Shown here: positions 27,850 through 36,967 of the stretch, in pieces
Layout of the letters: each line of letters begins with the position of its first letter
How positions within the stretch are numbered: position 1 is the first letter of the stretch
From: an uncultured Verrucomicrobiales bacterium
Lineage (GTDB): Bacteria; Verrucomicrobiota; Verrucomicrobiia; Verrucomicrobiales; Akkermansiaceae
Assembly (NCBI GenBank): GCA_937969495.1
Contig: CALBVY010000006.1
Coordinates: 1 to 59,406 of the forward strand
DNA length: 59,406 nucleotides
Direction of reading: 5' to 3'
Notes under the pieces: model-generated
What the model saw: the letters and a program-made list of their open reading frames with translations, nothing else
The model's database searches: none
What the model was told of the DNA's origin: nothing
Translations under genes and position numbers: made by a program

Positions 27850-28348
27850 CTACTCTTCCTCAACCTTCAACTTCCTGAGATACAACAAGAGAGAATTTCG
27901 TGATTCTTTTTTAAATTTCAGTTTGAACGACTTCTCAAAAGCACCAAGGAGGTAAGTGTTAACTGGGGTATCTCCAACTTCTTCGAGACCAACTGTGATA
28001 ACTTTTCCCCCATCCTTTCCGCAAAAAAAGGAACGCTGTGATGGGTCCTCGCCATCATCTGCAGTCCGATAGCTTAGCACTAAAAAATCGTCACCATCCT
28101 CTGTACTTAGCTTCACGAAACTTTGGTTAGAATAGACCGCCGAAACGGCGCTTTCCTTGACTATTTTCGCTTCAGTTAAATCATTTCTTGAGCAAATAAC
28201 AGCAAAGAGATTAGTCTCACTTGGAATTTTTTCACATACATAAACAGCAATAACGGGTTGATTATTAATCTTTAATACCTTTGTCCAAGATTCTGCAAAA
28301 AGAGCGCCATTCAAAAATAAATATAGTAAAAAATTTTAGTTTCCTAGA
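27850..28348 (-). pseudogene. 5'-truncated secreted hypothetical protein at the island edge
   Basis: A frame of 154 codons counted from TTG at 28314 (NGALFAESWTKVLK). The same frame stays open for seven more codons upstream (NFLLYLFL), which reads like the hydrophobic core of a signal peptide without its Met and basic start; a stop then appears within the 19-bp repeat. The gene therefore looks cut at its 5' end where the repeat begins. The product has no recognised family. If the TTG is really used, it would be a short cytosolic protein. Confidence 0.5.
28325..28343 (+). repeat. 19-bp direct repeat, right copy, island boundary
   Basis: Identical to 25559-25577 and in the same orientation. 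It overlaps the apparent lost start of the neighbouring secreted-protein gene. Confidence 0.55.
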
Positions 28349-28411
28349 CTAGATATAACAGAGAAGCTTATAAAAACTAATCCCTGTTTTCATCAAAAGA
28401 TAGATACATCC

Positions 28412-28432
28412 CCAATGGATAATCTGAGTTAA
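28412..28432. repeat. Dispersed repeat, copy 3 (divergent)
   Basis: CCAATGGATAATCTGAGTTA differs at a few positions from the copies at 117 and 18162. It lies in the 200-base gap between the truncated gene and a PEP-CTERM gene. Confidence 0.4.
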
Positions 28433-28515
28433 AGCTAATCCGTGATTACACGGATTGCTCTAATGCCCATACTCAGTATTTTGGACTTATTCCTCAGAAT
28501 CTTATCGCTGGAATT

Positions 28516-29235
28516 TTATGCTCTACGCCTTCTGAAAAAGAAAATAGAAGTGCTAGCTATCAGTAGCAGCGAGGAGGGCTCTGGAACTGCTGTAACAACA
28601 ATATCATCGAGCTGAATCACAGGATTTGGCCAGGCAACGTTGTTGGCTCCAAGATAAATGACAATAGCGTCGTCCGTTCCATTATATTCAAAATCTAAAT
28701 TAAATTGCCCTGTGTTAGTAGAATCGAAGAAATTAATAGTTTGAGTAGCTAGTTGTGTGGAGACGGCGTTAGTGTTATTAGATGTTGCAACCAAGTCACC
28801 TGTCTGTGCATTCATAACGAGACCATCATCCGAGTTTTGGACGAATCCATCTGCAGAAAAAACAGAAACCTCTAAGCTAGCAGCATTCGGCTGTCCGTTG
28901 GTAGATGAAAAGTCAAAGCTGAGCACGTTGAAACCCACACTATATGTTCCTGCTCCTGCTAGCATCGCAGAATCAAGGGCTATACCAATTCCACGATAGT
29001 TACTATTTGAAAATAGTTGTAGAACATTATTACCTCCTGTTGTCTCGATTGTTGCATTAGCAGAAACAGAAATTTCTCCAAAAGTTGCAAAAGGTGAATA
29101 ATGACCTAAAGTCGCCTGCGTTGCGGTTGGTAACGTTACTGACGAAAAATCCTCTTCATAAACGATAACACTACCCAATAAAGGTGTATTCAAACCAATA
29201 ACAGCAGCTACCATTAAATAATTTGTTATTTTCAT
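28516..29235 (-). CDS. PEP-CTERM sorting-domain protein
   Basis: A 239-residue exported protein with a signal peptide (NYLMVAAVIGLNTPLLGS) and a jelly-roll-like beta domain (EEDFSSVTLPTA at the start, IQLDDIVVTA at the end). The tag is VPEPSSLLLIASTSIFFF followed by RRRRA. The domain order suggests a lectin-like or carbohydrate-binding module, but this is only an impression. It is the third PEP-CTERM gene within 8 kb; no exosortase gene is visible in the window. Confidence 0.87.
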   Translation of the reverse strand: MKITNYLMVAAVIGLNTPLLGSVIVYEEDFSSVTLPTATQATLGHYSPFATFGEISVSANATIETTGGNNVLQLFSNSNYRGIGIALDSAMLAGAGTYSVGFNVLSFDFSSTNGQPNAASLEVSVFSADGFVQNSDDGLVMNAQTGDLVATSNNTNAVSTQLATQTINFFDSTNTGQFNLDFEYNGTDDAIVIYLGANNVAWPNPVIQLDDIVVTAVPEPSSLLLIASTSIFFFRRRRA

Positions 29236-29385
29236 ATATAGTTAGAACACGCAAAGTGTCTTTATTGTCACATTCATCTTTAGATAATTTAAAAAAAGCA
29301 ACTTTTTTACCCAATCCTCTATAGAGGATGCTCTTTCATGGACTTTAAGCTTTTCTGAGGGGGGAAGGTGGTTTTTCCTCATTTC

Positions 29386-30261
29386 ATGCACAAGATAATT
29401 GATGGTAAAGTAGTGGCGGAGAAAGTTCTGGCTGAATGTGGGCAGGAAATAGAGAGTCTTAAAAAAGCGGGTGTAGTTCCTGGGCTTGCTGTGGTGCTAG
29501 TGGGTAACGATCCTGCATCAAAAGTTTACGTAGGTTCAAAAGTACGTAAGTGTTCTGAGCTAGGGTTGTACTCACGTAAGATTGAACTCCCCGAAGATGC
29601 TACTCAGCAAGAGGTTTTGGATGTTGTGTTAGATCTAAATGCTGACCCCCAAATTCATGGCATATTAGTGCAGTCGCCACCGCCACCCCAGATTGATGAA
29701 GATGCTATTGTTAGGGCGATTAATCCCGCGAAAGACGTCGATGGATTTCACCCTGAAAATGTTGCTAAGTTAGCATTGGAGGATGCTTCTGGGTTTGTTC
29801 CCTGTACGCCCGCTGGCTGTATGAGGTTACTGAAAGAAGCAGGGGTGGAAACCTCCGGTGCTGAGGCAGTGGTGATTGGCCGGAGTATGATTGTGGGTAA
29901 GCCGATGGCTCTACTACTGATGAGCAAAGATGGCAATGCTACTGTGACGGTGGCTCATTCGCGCACTAAAGATCTGGCAGCAGTATGCCAGCGTGCGGAT
30001 ATTATTGTTGCCGCTATTGGTATGCCGGAATTTGTCACCGCAGATATGGTGAAAGAAGGAGCGGTGGTGATTGATGTGGGTATTAACCGTGTGGAAGACA
30101 GCTCGGCTAAGCGTGGTTATCGCCTTGTAGGTGATGTGGCTTACGACGAAGTAGTTTCTAAGTGCTCTGCCATTACGCCAGTGCCAGGCGGGGTGGGGCC
30201 TATGACAATTGCGATGTTGATTTCCAACACAATTAAGGCAGCTAGGCAGAGCTTGGCTTAG
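29386..30261 (+). CDS. folD: Methylenetetrahydrofolate dehydrogenase/cyclohydrolase FolD
   Basis: Bifunctional one-carbon enzyme. Signatures: [11 protein letters not shown] with the catalytic Lys of Yxxx[54 protein letters not shown] in the NADP domain and [16 protein letters not shown]. Length about 291 residues. The ATG at 29386 (HKIIDGK) matches the family start; a GTG at 29368 lies closer to a purine-rich GAGGGGGGAAGG, so the start is not settled. Confidence 0.95.
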   Translation: MHKIIDGKVVAEKVLAECGQEIESLKKAGVVPGLAVVLVGNDPASKVYVGSKVRKCSELGLYSRKIELPEDATQQEVLDVVLDLNADPQIHGILVQSPPPPQIDEDAIVRAINPAKDVDGFHPENVAKLALEDASGFVPCTPAGCMRLLKEAGVETSGAEAVVIGRSMIVGKPMALLLMSKDGNATVTVAHSRTKDLAAVCQRADIIVAAIGMPEFVTADMVKEGAVVIDVGINRVEDSSAKRGYRLVGDVAYDEVVSKCSAITPVPGGVGPMTIAMLISNTIKAARQSLA

Positions 30262-30263
30262 TC

Positions 30264-31550
30264 TTACTTTTTGATTTCCCAGACCTCGCAGATTTGATTG
30301 GCTTTATTATTTGTGGGTGAAAATCGTTTGGTTTCTCCGAGGTAGACGGCTTTGACTTGTTGGCCGCTGTCTTTGAGGAGGTTGACCATGGATGCTACGG
30401 TGGTAGCGCGCTTGGAAGATAGCTCCCGGTTGCTTGTTTTATCGCCAGTTTTGGATGCGTAGCCGACGACGAGATAGAAGCTTTTGCTGCCTTTGCTTTG
30501 GCTTACCGCTTCTCGGATAAGTGTTTCACGGTCAAAGGGAACTTGTGAGGAGCCTTCAGCGAATTCTTGGCGGTGGACGATGCGGGCGTTAAGTGTGCTG
30601 CCGATGGTTTGGTAGGCGGCTGCCAGCTGCTGGGGATTAATTTCTTCTAGGGTGCGTAAGCGGTTAAACAAAGTGAGGGCTTCAGCAGGGAGGTCTTGAT
30701 CGGAGTCAGTAAATAGGCTGGAGCGAGCTAGTTGTGCACGGAGGCTCTGGAGCTCGAACCCTTGTGTATTGAGTAGTGGGCGTAGCTTTTCTAATTCGGT
30801 GACAACCTCGTTATATTTGCTTTGTGAAACGCTATTTTTGTTTGCGGCCAATAAGCTATCAATCTGAAGTTCCATTTTTTTCGCTTTGGCGATACTATCA
30901 TCGAGTTGTTGATTGAGTAATTTAAGCTGCTCATTGGTTGGGCGTGATTGGTAAGCAGTGAGTTGTTTGCTTAGCATATCGGCTTGGTTCCTGGCGATTT
31001 TGAGATCGTTTTCTAGGCTCGCTAGCTGAGTGCTAGCATTTCCAGCATTGATTAGGCGTTTTTCGAGGTCGGCGATCTGGCCGTAGAGGCGTTGAGAGTT
31101 CTGTGCGTGGGCGGAGAGCTCATTCTCTAGCTTGCGCATTTCAGCGTCTTTGCGTGCGAGTTCTTTTTCCCATTCAGTGGTGAGGGCTGCGAGGGAGGTG
31201 GCATCACGCTGGAGGCGGTCTGCCGTGGTGCGTGCACTATTTGCTCCCTCTGGATAAGGTGGGAGGCCTTGTGCTTGACGGGCAGCATTGGCATCTGCGC
31301 GGAGCTGGCTGTTACGAGCTTGGAGATTAGTTAGATCTTCTTGTCCATTCTTGGTGAACAGTCCGTTGCCATTGAGTGAAAGAATCAAGAGGATAAATAG
31401 GAGTGCTACAATGAGGACAATAAGTCCCGTGGTTAGAGCTGAATTCCCACCTGTACGGCTGGCTGGTGCAGGCTGTTGGATGGGGAGTGGCTCGGTGGTA
31501 GGTGAATGATGAGCCGGCGTGTTTGATGATGGTTGATCGTTATTTTCCAT
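30264..31550 (-). CDS. OmpA-like domain protein with membrane anchor and long coiled coil
   Basis: A 428-residue envelope protein: a Pro-rich cytoplasmic N-terminus, one membrane helix (residues about 42-61), a long coiled coil (about 75-270) and a C-terminal OmpA/MotB-type peptidoglycan-binding domain with VVGYASKTGD, then NRELSSKRATTVASMV. The layout resembles flagellar motor-type or tethering proteins that bridge membrane and cell wall. Its start is 84 bases from the end of tsaD on the same strand; it converges with folD. Confidence 0.78.
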   Translation of the reverse strand: MENNDQPSSNTPAHHSPTTEPLPIQQPAPASRTGGNSALTTGLIVLIVALLFILLILSLNGNGLFTKNGQEDLTNLQARNSQLRADANAARQAQGLPPYPEGANSARTTADRLQRDATSLAALTTEWEKELARKDAEMRKLENELSAHAQNSQRLYGQIADLEKRLINAGNASTQLASLENDLKIARNQADMLSKQLTAYQSRPTNEQLKLLNQQLDDSIAKAKKMELQIDSLLAANKNSVSQSKYNEVVTELEKLRPLLNTQGFELQSLRAQLARSSLFTDSDQDLPAEALTLFNRLRTLEEINPQQLAAAYQTIGSTLNARIVHRQEFAEGSSQVPFDRETLIREAVSQSKGSKSFYLVVGYASKTGDKTSNRELSSKRATTVASMVNLLKDSGQQVKAVYLGETKRFSPTNNKANQICEVWEIKK

Positions 31551-31633
31551 GATGGGAATATGTAGGTTTGTGAGGTGTAGGCAGAGGGTCTAGCGTTTTT
31601 GGCATAGGAGTGCAAGAGCGCTGTTTGTAACCT

Positions 31634-32662
31634 TTAATGCTGCACTAAACGGAGATTGGGGTTGATATCTTGGTGTAAACTGGAGTGGTGTCCACGGAGA
31701 TGGCTGTGGATGGCTACAAAGCCGATCATAGCAGCATTATCGGTAGAAAGTGAGGGGCGTGCGATGAGGAGTTCGAGGTTATTTTGTAGACATGCTTGCT
31801 GCATGCTAGTGCGGAGCGCTTGGTTACAAGAGACGCCACCGGAGAGGGAGATGAGTGTTTCCCCGCAGTGTTCGGTAGCGCGGAGTGTTTTGGCTACTAA
31901 GATATCGATGACGGCTTGCTGGAAGGAAGCGCAGAGATCGGGGATAGCTTCCTGTGGGGCCGAGCCATCAGTGGGGTTAATTTTTTCCAGCTGATAGAGT
32001 ACGGCGGTCTTGAGTCCCGAAAATGAAAAATCTAGACCATCTTTGATCATGGAGCGAGGGAAGTCATAGGCGGTGGGGGAGCCGTTGTGTGCCTGTTTCT
32101 CAATTTCTGGCCCGCCGGGATAAGGGAGCCCGAGCATTTTCCCTACTTTATCGTAAGCCTCACCAGCGGCATCATCACGGGTGCTTCCTAGTAATTCGTA
32201 GTCGCCGAAATTTTTCATATGGATGAGTAGCGTGTGGCCGCCGGAGACGATGAGTGCTAGGTTAGATCTTAAATCTGGCTGGTCAATAAAGGGTGAGAGT
32301 AGGTGTCCTTCCATATGATTGACGGAAATAAAAGGTTTCCCTGTGGCTACGGCAAGAGACTTGGCGGTGGTGTTACCGACGAGGAGAGAGGAGGCTAGCC
32401 CAGGGCCAGCGGTGGCGGCGAAGGCATCAATGGCATCGATTTTTAACTCCGCATTAGCCAATGCCATTTCGATGAGTGGGCGTAGGTGTAGAGAGTGGTT
32501 TCTACTTGCTAGCTCTGGCACGACACCACCAAACTCACGGTGAATATCGATCTGCGAGGAAATTTCAGATGCGAGTACGGTGACGTTGTTTTGGTGATGA
32601 TGCAGTATAGCCACAGCAGTTTCATCACAGCTGGACTCGATAGCGAGAATGATCGTGGACAC
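31634..32662 (-). CDS. tsaD: tRNA N6-threonylcarbamoyladenosine transferase TsaD
   Basis: An ASKHA-fold enzyme that attaches threonylcarbamoyl to A37 of ANN-decoding tRNAs. Motifs: ESSCDETAVAIL, HREFGGVVPELASRNH with the first metal His, SVNHMEGHLLS with the second, and LIVSGGHT. Full length at 342 residues. It diverges from valS. Confidence 0.96.
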   Translation of the reverse strand: MSTIILAIESSCDETAVAILHHHQNNVTVLASEISSQIDIHREFGGVVPELASRNHSLHLRPLIEMALANAELKIDAIDAFAATAGPGLASSLLVGNTTAKSLAVATGKPFISVNHMEGHLLSPFIDQPDLRSNLALIVSGGHTLLIHMKNFGDYELLGSTRDDAAGEAYDKVGKMLGLPYPGGPEIEKQAHNGSPTAYDFPRSMIKDGLDFSFSGLKTAVLYQLEKINPTDGSAPQEAIPDLCASFQQAVIDILVAKTLRATEHCGETLISLSGGVSCNQALRTSMQQACLQNNLELLIARPSLSTDNAAMIGFVAIHSHLRGHHSSLHQDINPNLRLVQH

Positions 32663-32762
32663 GCAATATTCTCTACTGCTAATGCCTGTGATGAACAGCC
32701 ATTTTTACTAGCGGGGGGGAGTTTCCTTTACAATTAGAGGTGGCTTTGGCAGAAACCGCGCC

Positions 32763-35426
32763 ATGTCTGAACTGCCCAAGGCTTATGAACCCCAAGAGGT
32801 TGAAAAAAAGTGGTATTCCTCGTGGTTGGAGAACCAGTGCTTCCATGCCGATGAGTCTTCTGAAAAAGAGGGCTATTCCATTGTGATCCCACCACCTAAT
32901 GTAACGGGGATTTTGCATCTTGGGCATGTTCTGAATAATACCATTCAAGACATTCTAGCTCGCCGAGCACGTCAGCAGGGGAAGGAGGTTCTCTGGCTCC
33001 CCGGTACGGACCACGCCGGTATTGCGACGCAGACAAAGGTGGAAAAGCAGCTGCGTGAGGAAGAGGGTAAGACCCGCCGTGATCTTGGGCGTGAAGAATT
33101 TCTTAACCGTGTGTGGGACTGGAAGGATAAGCATGGTGGTATTATTATCAAACAGTTGAAGCGTCTGGGGTGTTCCTGTGACTGGGAGCGTGAGCGTTTT
33201 ACCATGGATGCTGATTACTCAGCGCAGGTCTCGGACGTATTTGCTAAGCTCTTTAATGATGGGCTAATATACCGGGGGAAGCGGATGGTGAACTGGTGCC
33301 CTGTTTCTCTAACGGCTCTGTCTGATGAAGAGGTTATTTCCAAGCCTCGTCAGTCTAAACTCTACTTCATGAAGTATGAGCTGGTAGATACTCCTGGTGA
33401 GTATTTGGAAATTTCCACCACGCGGCCAGAGACTCTCATGGGGGATGTGGCTGTGGCTGTGAACCCAAAAGATGAGCGTTACCAGAAACTGGTTGGGCGT
33501 AGGGTGCGGAGGCCTTTTCCTGCTGCTGAGATTCCAATTATTGCGGATGATCACGTGGATGTGGAATTTGGCACTGGTGCGCTGAAGATTACGCCAGCGC
33601 ATGATAAAGCTGATTTTGAGATTGGGGTGCGGCATGACTTGGAGATCATTGATGTGCTGCATGCTGATGGGACGGTGAACTGCCCGGACTGCCCTGATCT
33701 CGATGGCTTGGATCGCTTTGTGGCTCGTAAAAAAGCCGCTGCTAAACTTGAGGAACTGGGTCTTTTGATCAAAGTGGAAGAGTATGAAAACAATGTGGGC
33801 TACTCGGAACGTGCGGATGTGCCTATCGAGCCTCGTATTTCCATGCAATGGTTCCTTAAGTATCCATCGACAGAAAAAACGGCAGTAGCTGTAGCCGATG
33901 GGGGTATTCAATATCGCCCTGCGCGCTGGGCGAAGACGCATGCTAATTGGATGGAGAATATCCAAGACTGGTGTATTAGCCGCCAGCTTTGGTGGGGGCA
34001 TCAGATCCCTGTCTGGTATCGGAAAGAAAAAGCAGCGGAGCTTCTTGCTGCTGAGTCCCTTGATGTGGCAGATATGCAGGCTGGTGACATTTACGTGGGA
34101 GCTGAGCCGCCATCGGATCTAGCAAACTGGGTGCGTGATGAAGATGTCATGGACACGTGGTTTAGCTCATGGCTCTGGCCGTTTGCCACGATGAGTGAAG
34201 CGGAGCAGAAGAAATTCTATCCCACCACTGATCTTGTTACAGGGCCGGATATTATCTTTTTCTGGGTTGCGCGCATGATTATGGCGGGCTTCTCCTTCAA
34301 GAGTGAGATACCATTTAAAAATGTATTTTTCACCTCCATCATCCGCGATATTCAGGGACGGAAAATGAGTAAGTCCCTTGGGAATTCACCAGACCCCATC
34401 GATCTCATGGATGAGTATGGTGCTGATGGTCTACGCTTCGGGCTTCTCCGTACCGCACCTGTGGGTGCAGATGTTAGGTTTGATGAAGCCCTTGTTGCGG
34501 AGGGGCGAAACTTTGCTAATAAGCTCTACAATGCGTGCCGTTTTAGGCAGATGGCAGGGAGTCCAGCGCTAGATGGGCAGGTGCCTCTACTAGAGGTGGA
34601 GAGGCTACGTCCTTACCACGCAGACATCGTGCATAAGATAGGCAGCCTAGCTGTGAATCTGGAGAAATCCTATGCCGATTATCGTTTTAATGATGTAGGG
34701 CAGCAGCTCTACGATTTTCTTTGGAGTGAGTTTTGTGATAAGTTTTTAGAAGCCGTAAAAGGTGATTTGCGAGACTCCGCTACAGCTGAAGCGCGTGATG
34801 TTACTCTGGCTGTATTTGATGCGGTAATGAGCCGCTACCTTCAGCTTCTGCATCCCTATATGCCACACATTACAGAGGAGCTATCCTCCCGCATGGGCTA
34901 TGTGAAAAGTGGTGAATTTCTGATGGAGAAGCCACTGCCTAGTGAGGTGCTCATCGAGATAGATAGCCATCTAACTAATCAGGCTGATTCCATCTACGCT
35001 ACGGCTGGCCGGATGCGTAACCTTAAGGCAGAATACAATGTGGCAGCTCGTAAAGATGTAAAATTTATTATGATTAAATCGCCAGTGTGGTTAGCTCAAG
35101 AGAGCGATGTCTTAGGGTTGCTAGCTGGTGGTGAGATTCTTATTCAAGATAGCTATGAGGCACCTAAAGGGACACCTGCAGCGGTTACCGATGTGGGTGA
35201 GGTTTATTTACCGCTTGAAGGCTTAGTTGATATTGAGGCGGAGAAATCGAGGCTTGATAAAGAGATTACTAAAGTTGAAATCGAAGTTAGAAAATGTGAT
35301 GGGAAACTTGGAAATTCAGCCTTTGTCGATAAAGCTCCCGTAGAGCTGGTAGAACGTGAGAAAGCTCGCCGTGAGGAGTGGAGCCAGAAGTTAGTGCAGT
35401 TACAAGAGATGAGAGAGGCACTCTAG
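32763..35426 (+). CDS. valS: Valyl-tRNA synthetase
   Basis: Class I synthetase of 887 residues with HIGH as HLGH in GILHLGHVLNN, the CP1 editing region (TTRPETLMGDVAVAV), WCISRQLWWGHQIPVW and KMSKS in GRKMSKSLGNSPDP. The C-terminus is the family coiled-coil arm (EAEKSRLDKEITKVE). No T-box leader is evident in the 100-base gap upstream. Confidence 0.98.
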   Translation: MSELPKAYEPQEVEKKWYSSWLENQCFHADESSEKEGYSIVIPPPNVTGILHLGHVLNNTIQDILARRARQQGKEVLWLPGTDHAGIATQTKVEKQLREEEGKTRRDLGREEFLNRVWDWKDKHGGIIIKQLKRLGCSCDWERERFTMDADYSAQVSDVFAKLFNDGLIYRGKRMVNWCPVSLTALSDEEVISKPRQSKLYFMKYELVDTPGEYLEISTTRPETLMGDVAVAVNPKDERYQKLVGRRVRRPFPAAEIPIIADDHVDVEFGTGALKITPAHDKADFEIGVRHDLEIIDVLHADGTVNCPDCPDLDGLDRFVARKKAAAKLEELGLLIKVEEYENNVGYSERADVPIEPRISMQWFLKYPSTEKTAVAVADGGIQYRPARWAKTHANWMENIQDWCISRQLWWGHQIPVWYRKEKAAELLAAESLDVADMQAGDIYVGAEPPSDLANWVRDEDVMDTWFSSWLWPFATMSEAEQKKFYPTTDLVTGPDIIFFWVARMIMAGFSFKSEIPFKNVFFTSIIRDIQGRKMSKSLGNSPDPIDLMDEYGADGLRFGLLRTAPVGADVRFDEALVAEGRNFANKLYNACRFRQMAGSPALDGQVPLLEVERLRPYHADIVHKIGSLAVNLEKSYADYRFNDVGQQLYDFLWSEFCDKFLEAVKGDLRDSATAEARDVTLAVFDAVMSRYLQLLHPYMPHITEELSSRMGYVKSGEFLMEKPLPSEVLIEIDSHLTNQADSIYATAGRMRNLKAEYNVAARKDVKFIMIKSPVWLAQESDVLGLLAGGEILIQDSYEAPKGTPAAVTDVGEVYLPLEGLVDIEAEKSRLDKEITKVEIEVRKCDGKLGNSAFVDKAPVELVEREKARREEWSQKLVQLQEMREAL

Positions 35427-35465
35427 ATATTTTCTAATCATAAATTCAGATCGTGCTTGTAACAC

Positions 35466-35479
35466 AATGTCATGACATT
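35466..35479. promoter_or_regulatory. 14-bp palindrome before the HhH/zinc-ribbon gene
   Basis: AATGTCATGACATT is a perfect palindrome 24 bases upstream of the next ATG. It could be an operator; chance is also possible for a single site. Confidence 0.25.
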
Positions 35480-35502
35480 AGGCTGGGTGATATTTAATTT
35501 TT

Positions 35503-36507
35503 ATGCCTAAGATTCAAGATACACCAGAAATCGCCAGTGATGCCGCTGAATTGCTTGAAGCCGTTGGTTATTTCGATATCGAAGACCTTGTTCAGGCAGA
35601 TGTTTCTGAGCTTCACGCGGAGCTGCTCAAGGCGAATGAAAAGCTAGCTATCCTCTCGCACTCTCCCACAGAAGAAGAGGTGGGAAACTGGCGGCAGCCT
35701 TTCCTAACTGACGACATTACGCCAGAGGAAATCGTTGAAGAAGAGGCTGATAGGAGTAACTTTGAGGATGATCCTGAGATTATTGATTTGTTAGGTTCGG
35801 CTCCCGAGGCTGAGTGGTTACCAGGGTCTTTAATCAAAGAGAATGAGCTCGCAGTGAAAGATATTTCAGAGGGGATTCTCCTGACTGATTGTGAGAGTGA
35901 TTTAGAGATTAATGTGCTAGCGACAGCTCAGGATTCCAAGAGTCAACGCAGAACTTCTGATGCCGAGCGCACAGGTCTTGAAACTTCACGCATTCGTAAC
36001 TTTAACCAGTTAGACAAAAATGAACATAACGTTAAGCCTCTTGAACGGGGGGCGCCACGTGAGGTGGTGTCGCTGAGTGAGGGGTTGAATGAAGGAGTTG
36101 CACCAGAGGCTCGGAGGTTTATACGCGGTGTGCTGCATCCAGATCCTGTACGTGTTCGTTTATCTTCATTTGCCACAGTCTTTGTTACCTTAGCTCTACT
36201 TGCTGCTGGCATCGGACTTTCATTGCTGTTTGTGTATGATTTTCAGAGCAGAAATAGCATGCTGTCCTATTTAGGGGGGATTACTATCACAGTAGTCATT
36301 GGCGTTTTATTTTATTTGTGCTTTGGTCTCAGTGCTCGTTGCCGTGTGTGCGGGCAGCGCCAGTTTGTGCCTAAAAAGTGTCTGAAGCATAAGAAAGCAC
36401 ATCATATTCCTGTGATAGGTTATATTCTGCCTACGGCTTTACAGGTTTTGTTTTTCAAGTGGTTCTACTGTATTTACTGTGGCACTGCGGTGAGGCTTAA
36501 GAAATAG
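35503..36507 (+). CDS. Membrane protein with helix-hairpin-helix-like N-terminus and zinc ribbon
   Basis: A 334-residue protein. The first 60 residues (DAAELLEAVGYFDIEDLVQADVSEL and onward) read like a DUF4332-type helix-hairpin-helix domain. A long acidic linker follows, then two membrane helices around residues 226-270. After them come CRVCGQRQFVPKKC and, near the end, YCIYCG, which together look like a split zinc ribbon. Function unknown; the family is probably specific to Verrucomicrobia. It converges with dtd. Confidence 0.65.
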   Translation: MPKIQDTPEIASDAAELLEAVGYFDIEDLVQADVSELHAELLKANEKLAILSHSPTEEEVGNWRQPFLTDDITPEEIVEEEADRSNFEDDPEIIDLLGSAPEAEWLPGSLIKENELAVKDISEGILLTDCESDLEINVLATAQDSKSQRRTSDAERTGLETSRIRNFNQLDKNEHNVKPLERGAPREVVSLSEGLNEGVAPEARRFIRGVLHPDPVRVRLSSFATVFVTLALLAAGIGLSLLFVYDFQSRNSMLSYLGGITITVVIGVLFYLCFGLSARCRVCGQRQFVPKKCLKHKKAHHIPVIGYILPTALQVLFFKWFYCIYCGTAVRLKK

Positions 36508-36510
36508 AAT

Positions 36511-36963
36511 CTACTCTCGTGCGTGTGAATCCATGGAGATGGTAACTGGGCCATCATTGATGAGGGTGACCTGCATATCGGCACCGAATTTGCCACTGGC
36601 GCAAGGTTTCCCAAGTTCAAGTTCTGCGGTTTTGAGGAATTGCTCGTAGAGAGGGATGGCGAGATCAGGGTGGGCAGATCTTATAAAGGACGGCCGGTTT
36701 CCTTTTTTTGTGTTAGCGTGAAGTGTGAATTGACTCACAATAAGAAGTTCGCCTGCTACATCGGTGAGGCTGAGGTTCATCTTGCCAGCTGTATCTGAGA
36801 AAATACGCATTTTGATAATCTTACCTACTAGCCAATCGATATCTTCTTGCCCGTCACCCTCGGTGATTCCTAGTAGAACAAGTAACCCCTGATCGATTTT
36901 TCCATATACCTCACCGTTGATTTGAACGCAGGCTTCAGATACTCGTTGGATGATAACGCGCAT
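36511..36963 (-). CDS. dtd: D-aminoacyl-tRNA deacylase
   Basis: This proofreading enzyme removes D-amino acids from tRNA. The start MRVIIQRVSEACVQ, the catalytic SQFTLHA and the Gly-cisPro NDGPVTISMD are all typical. At 150 residues it is full length. It is the last gene of the long mreB-to-dtd minus-strand operon, four bases after tilS. Confidence 0.96.
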   Translation of the reverse strand: MRVIIQRVSEACVQINGEVYGKIDQGLLVLLGITEGDGQEDIDWLVGKIIKMRIFSDTAGKMNLSLTDVAGELLIVSQFTLHANTKKGNRPSFIRSAHPDLAIPLYEQFLKTAELELGKPCASGKFGADMQVTLINDGPVTISMDSHARE

Positions 36964-36967
36964 TTTC

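Noticed and set aside
33309-34001. 230-codon minus-strand frame inside valS
   Set aside because: It is antisense to the catalytic core of valS, with low-complexity His/Arg-rich content and no start signal.
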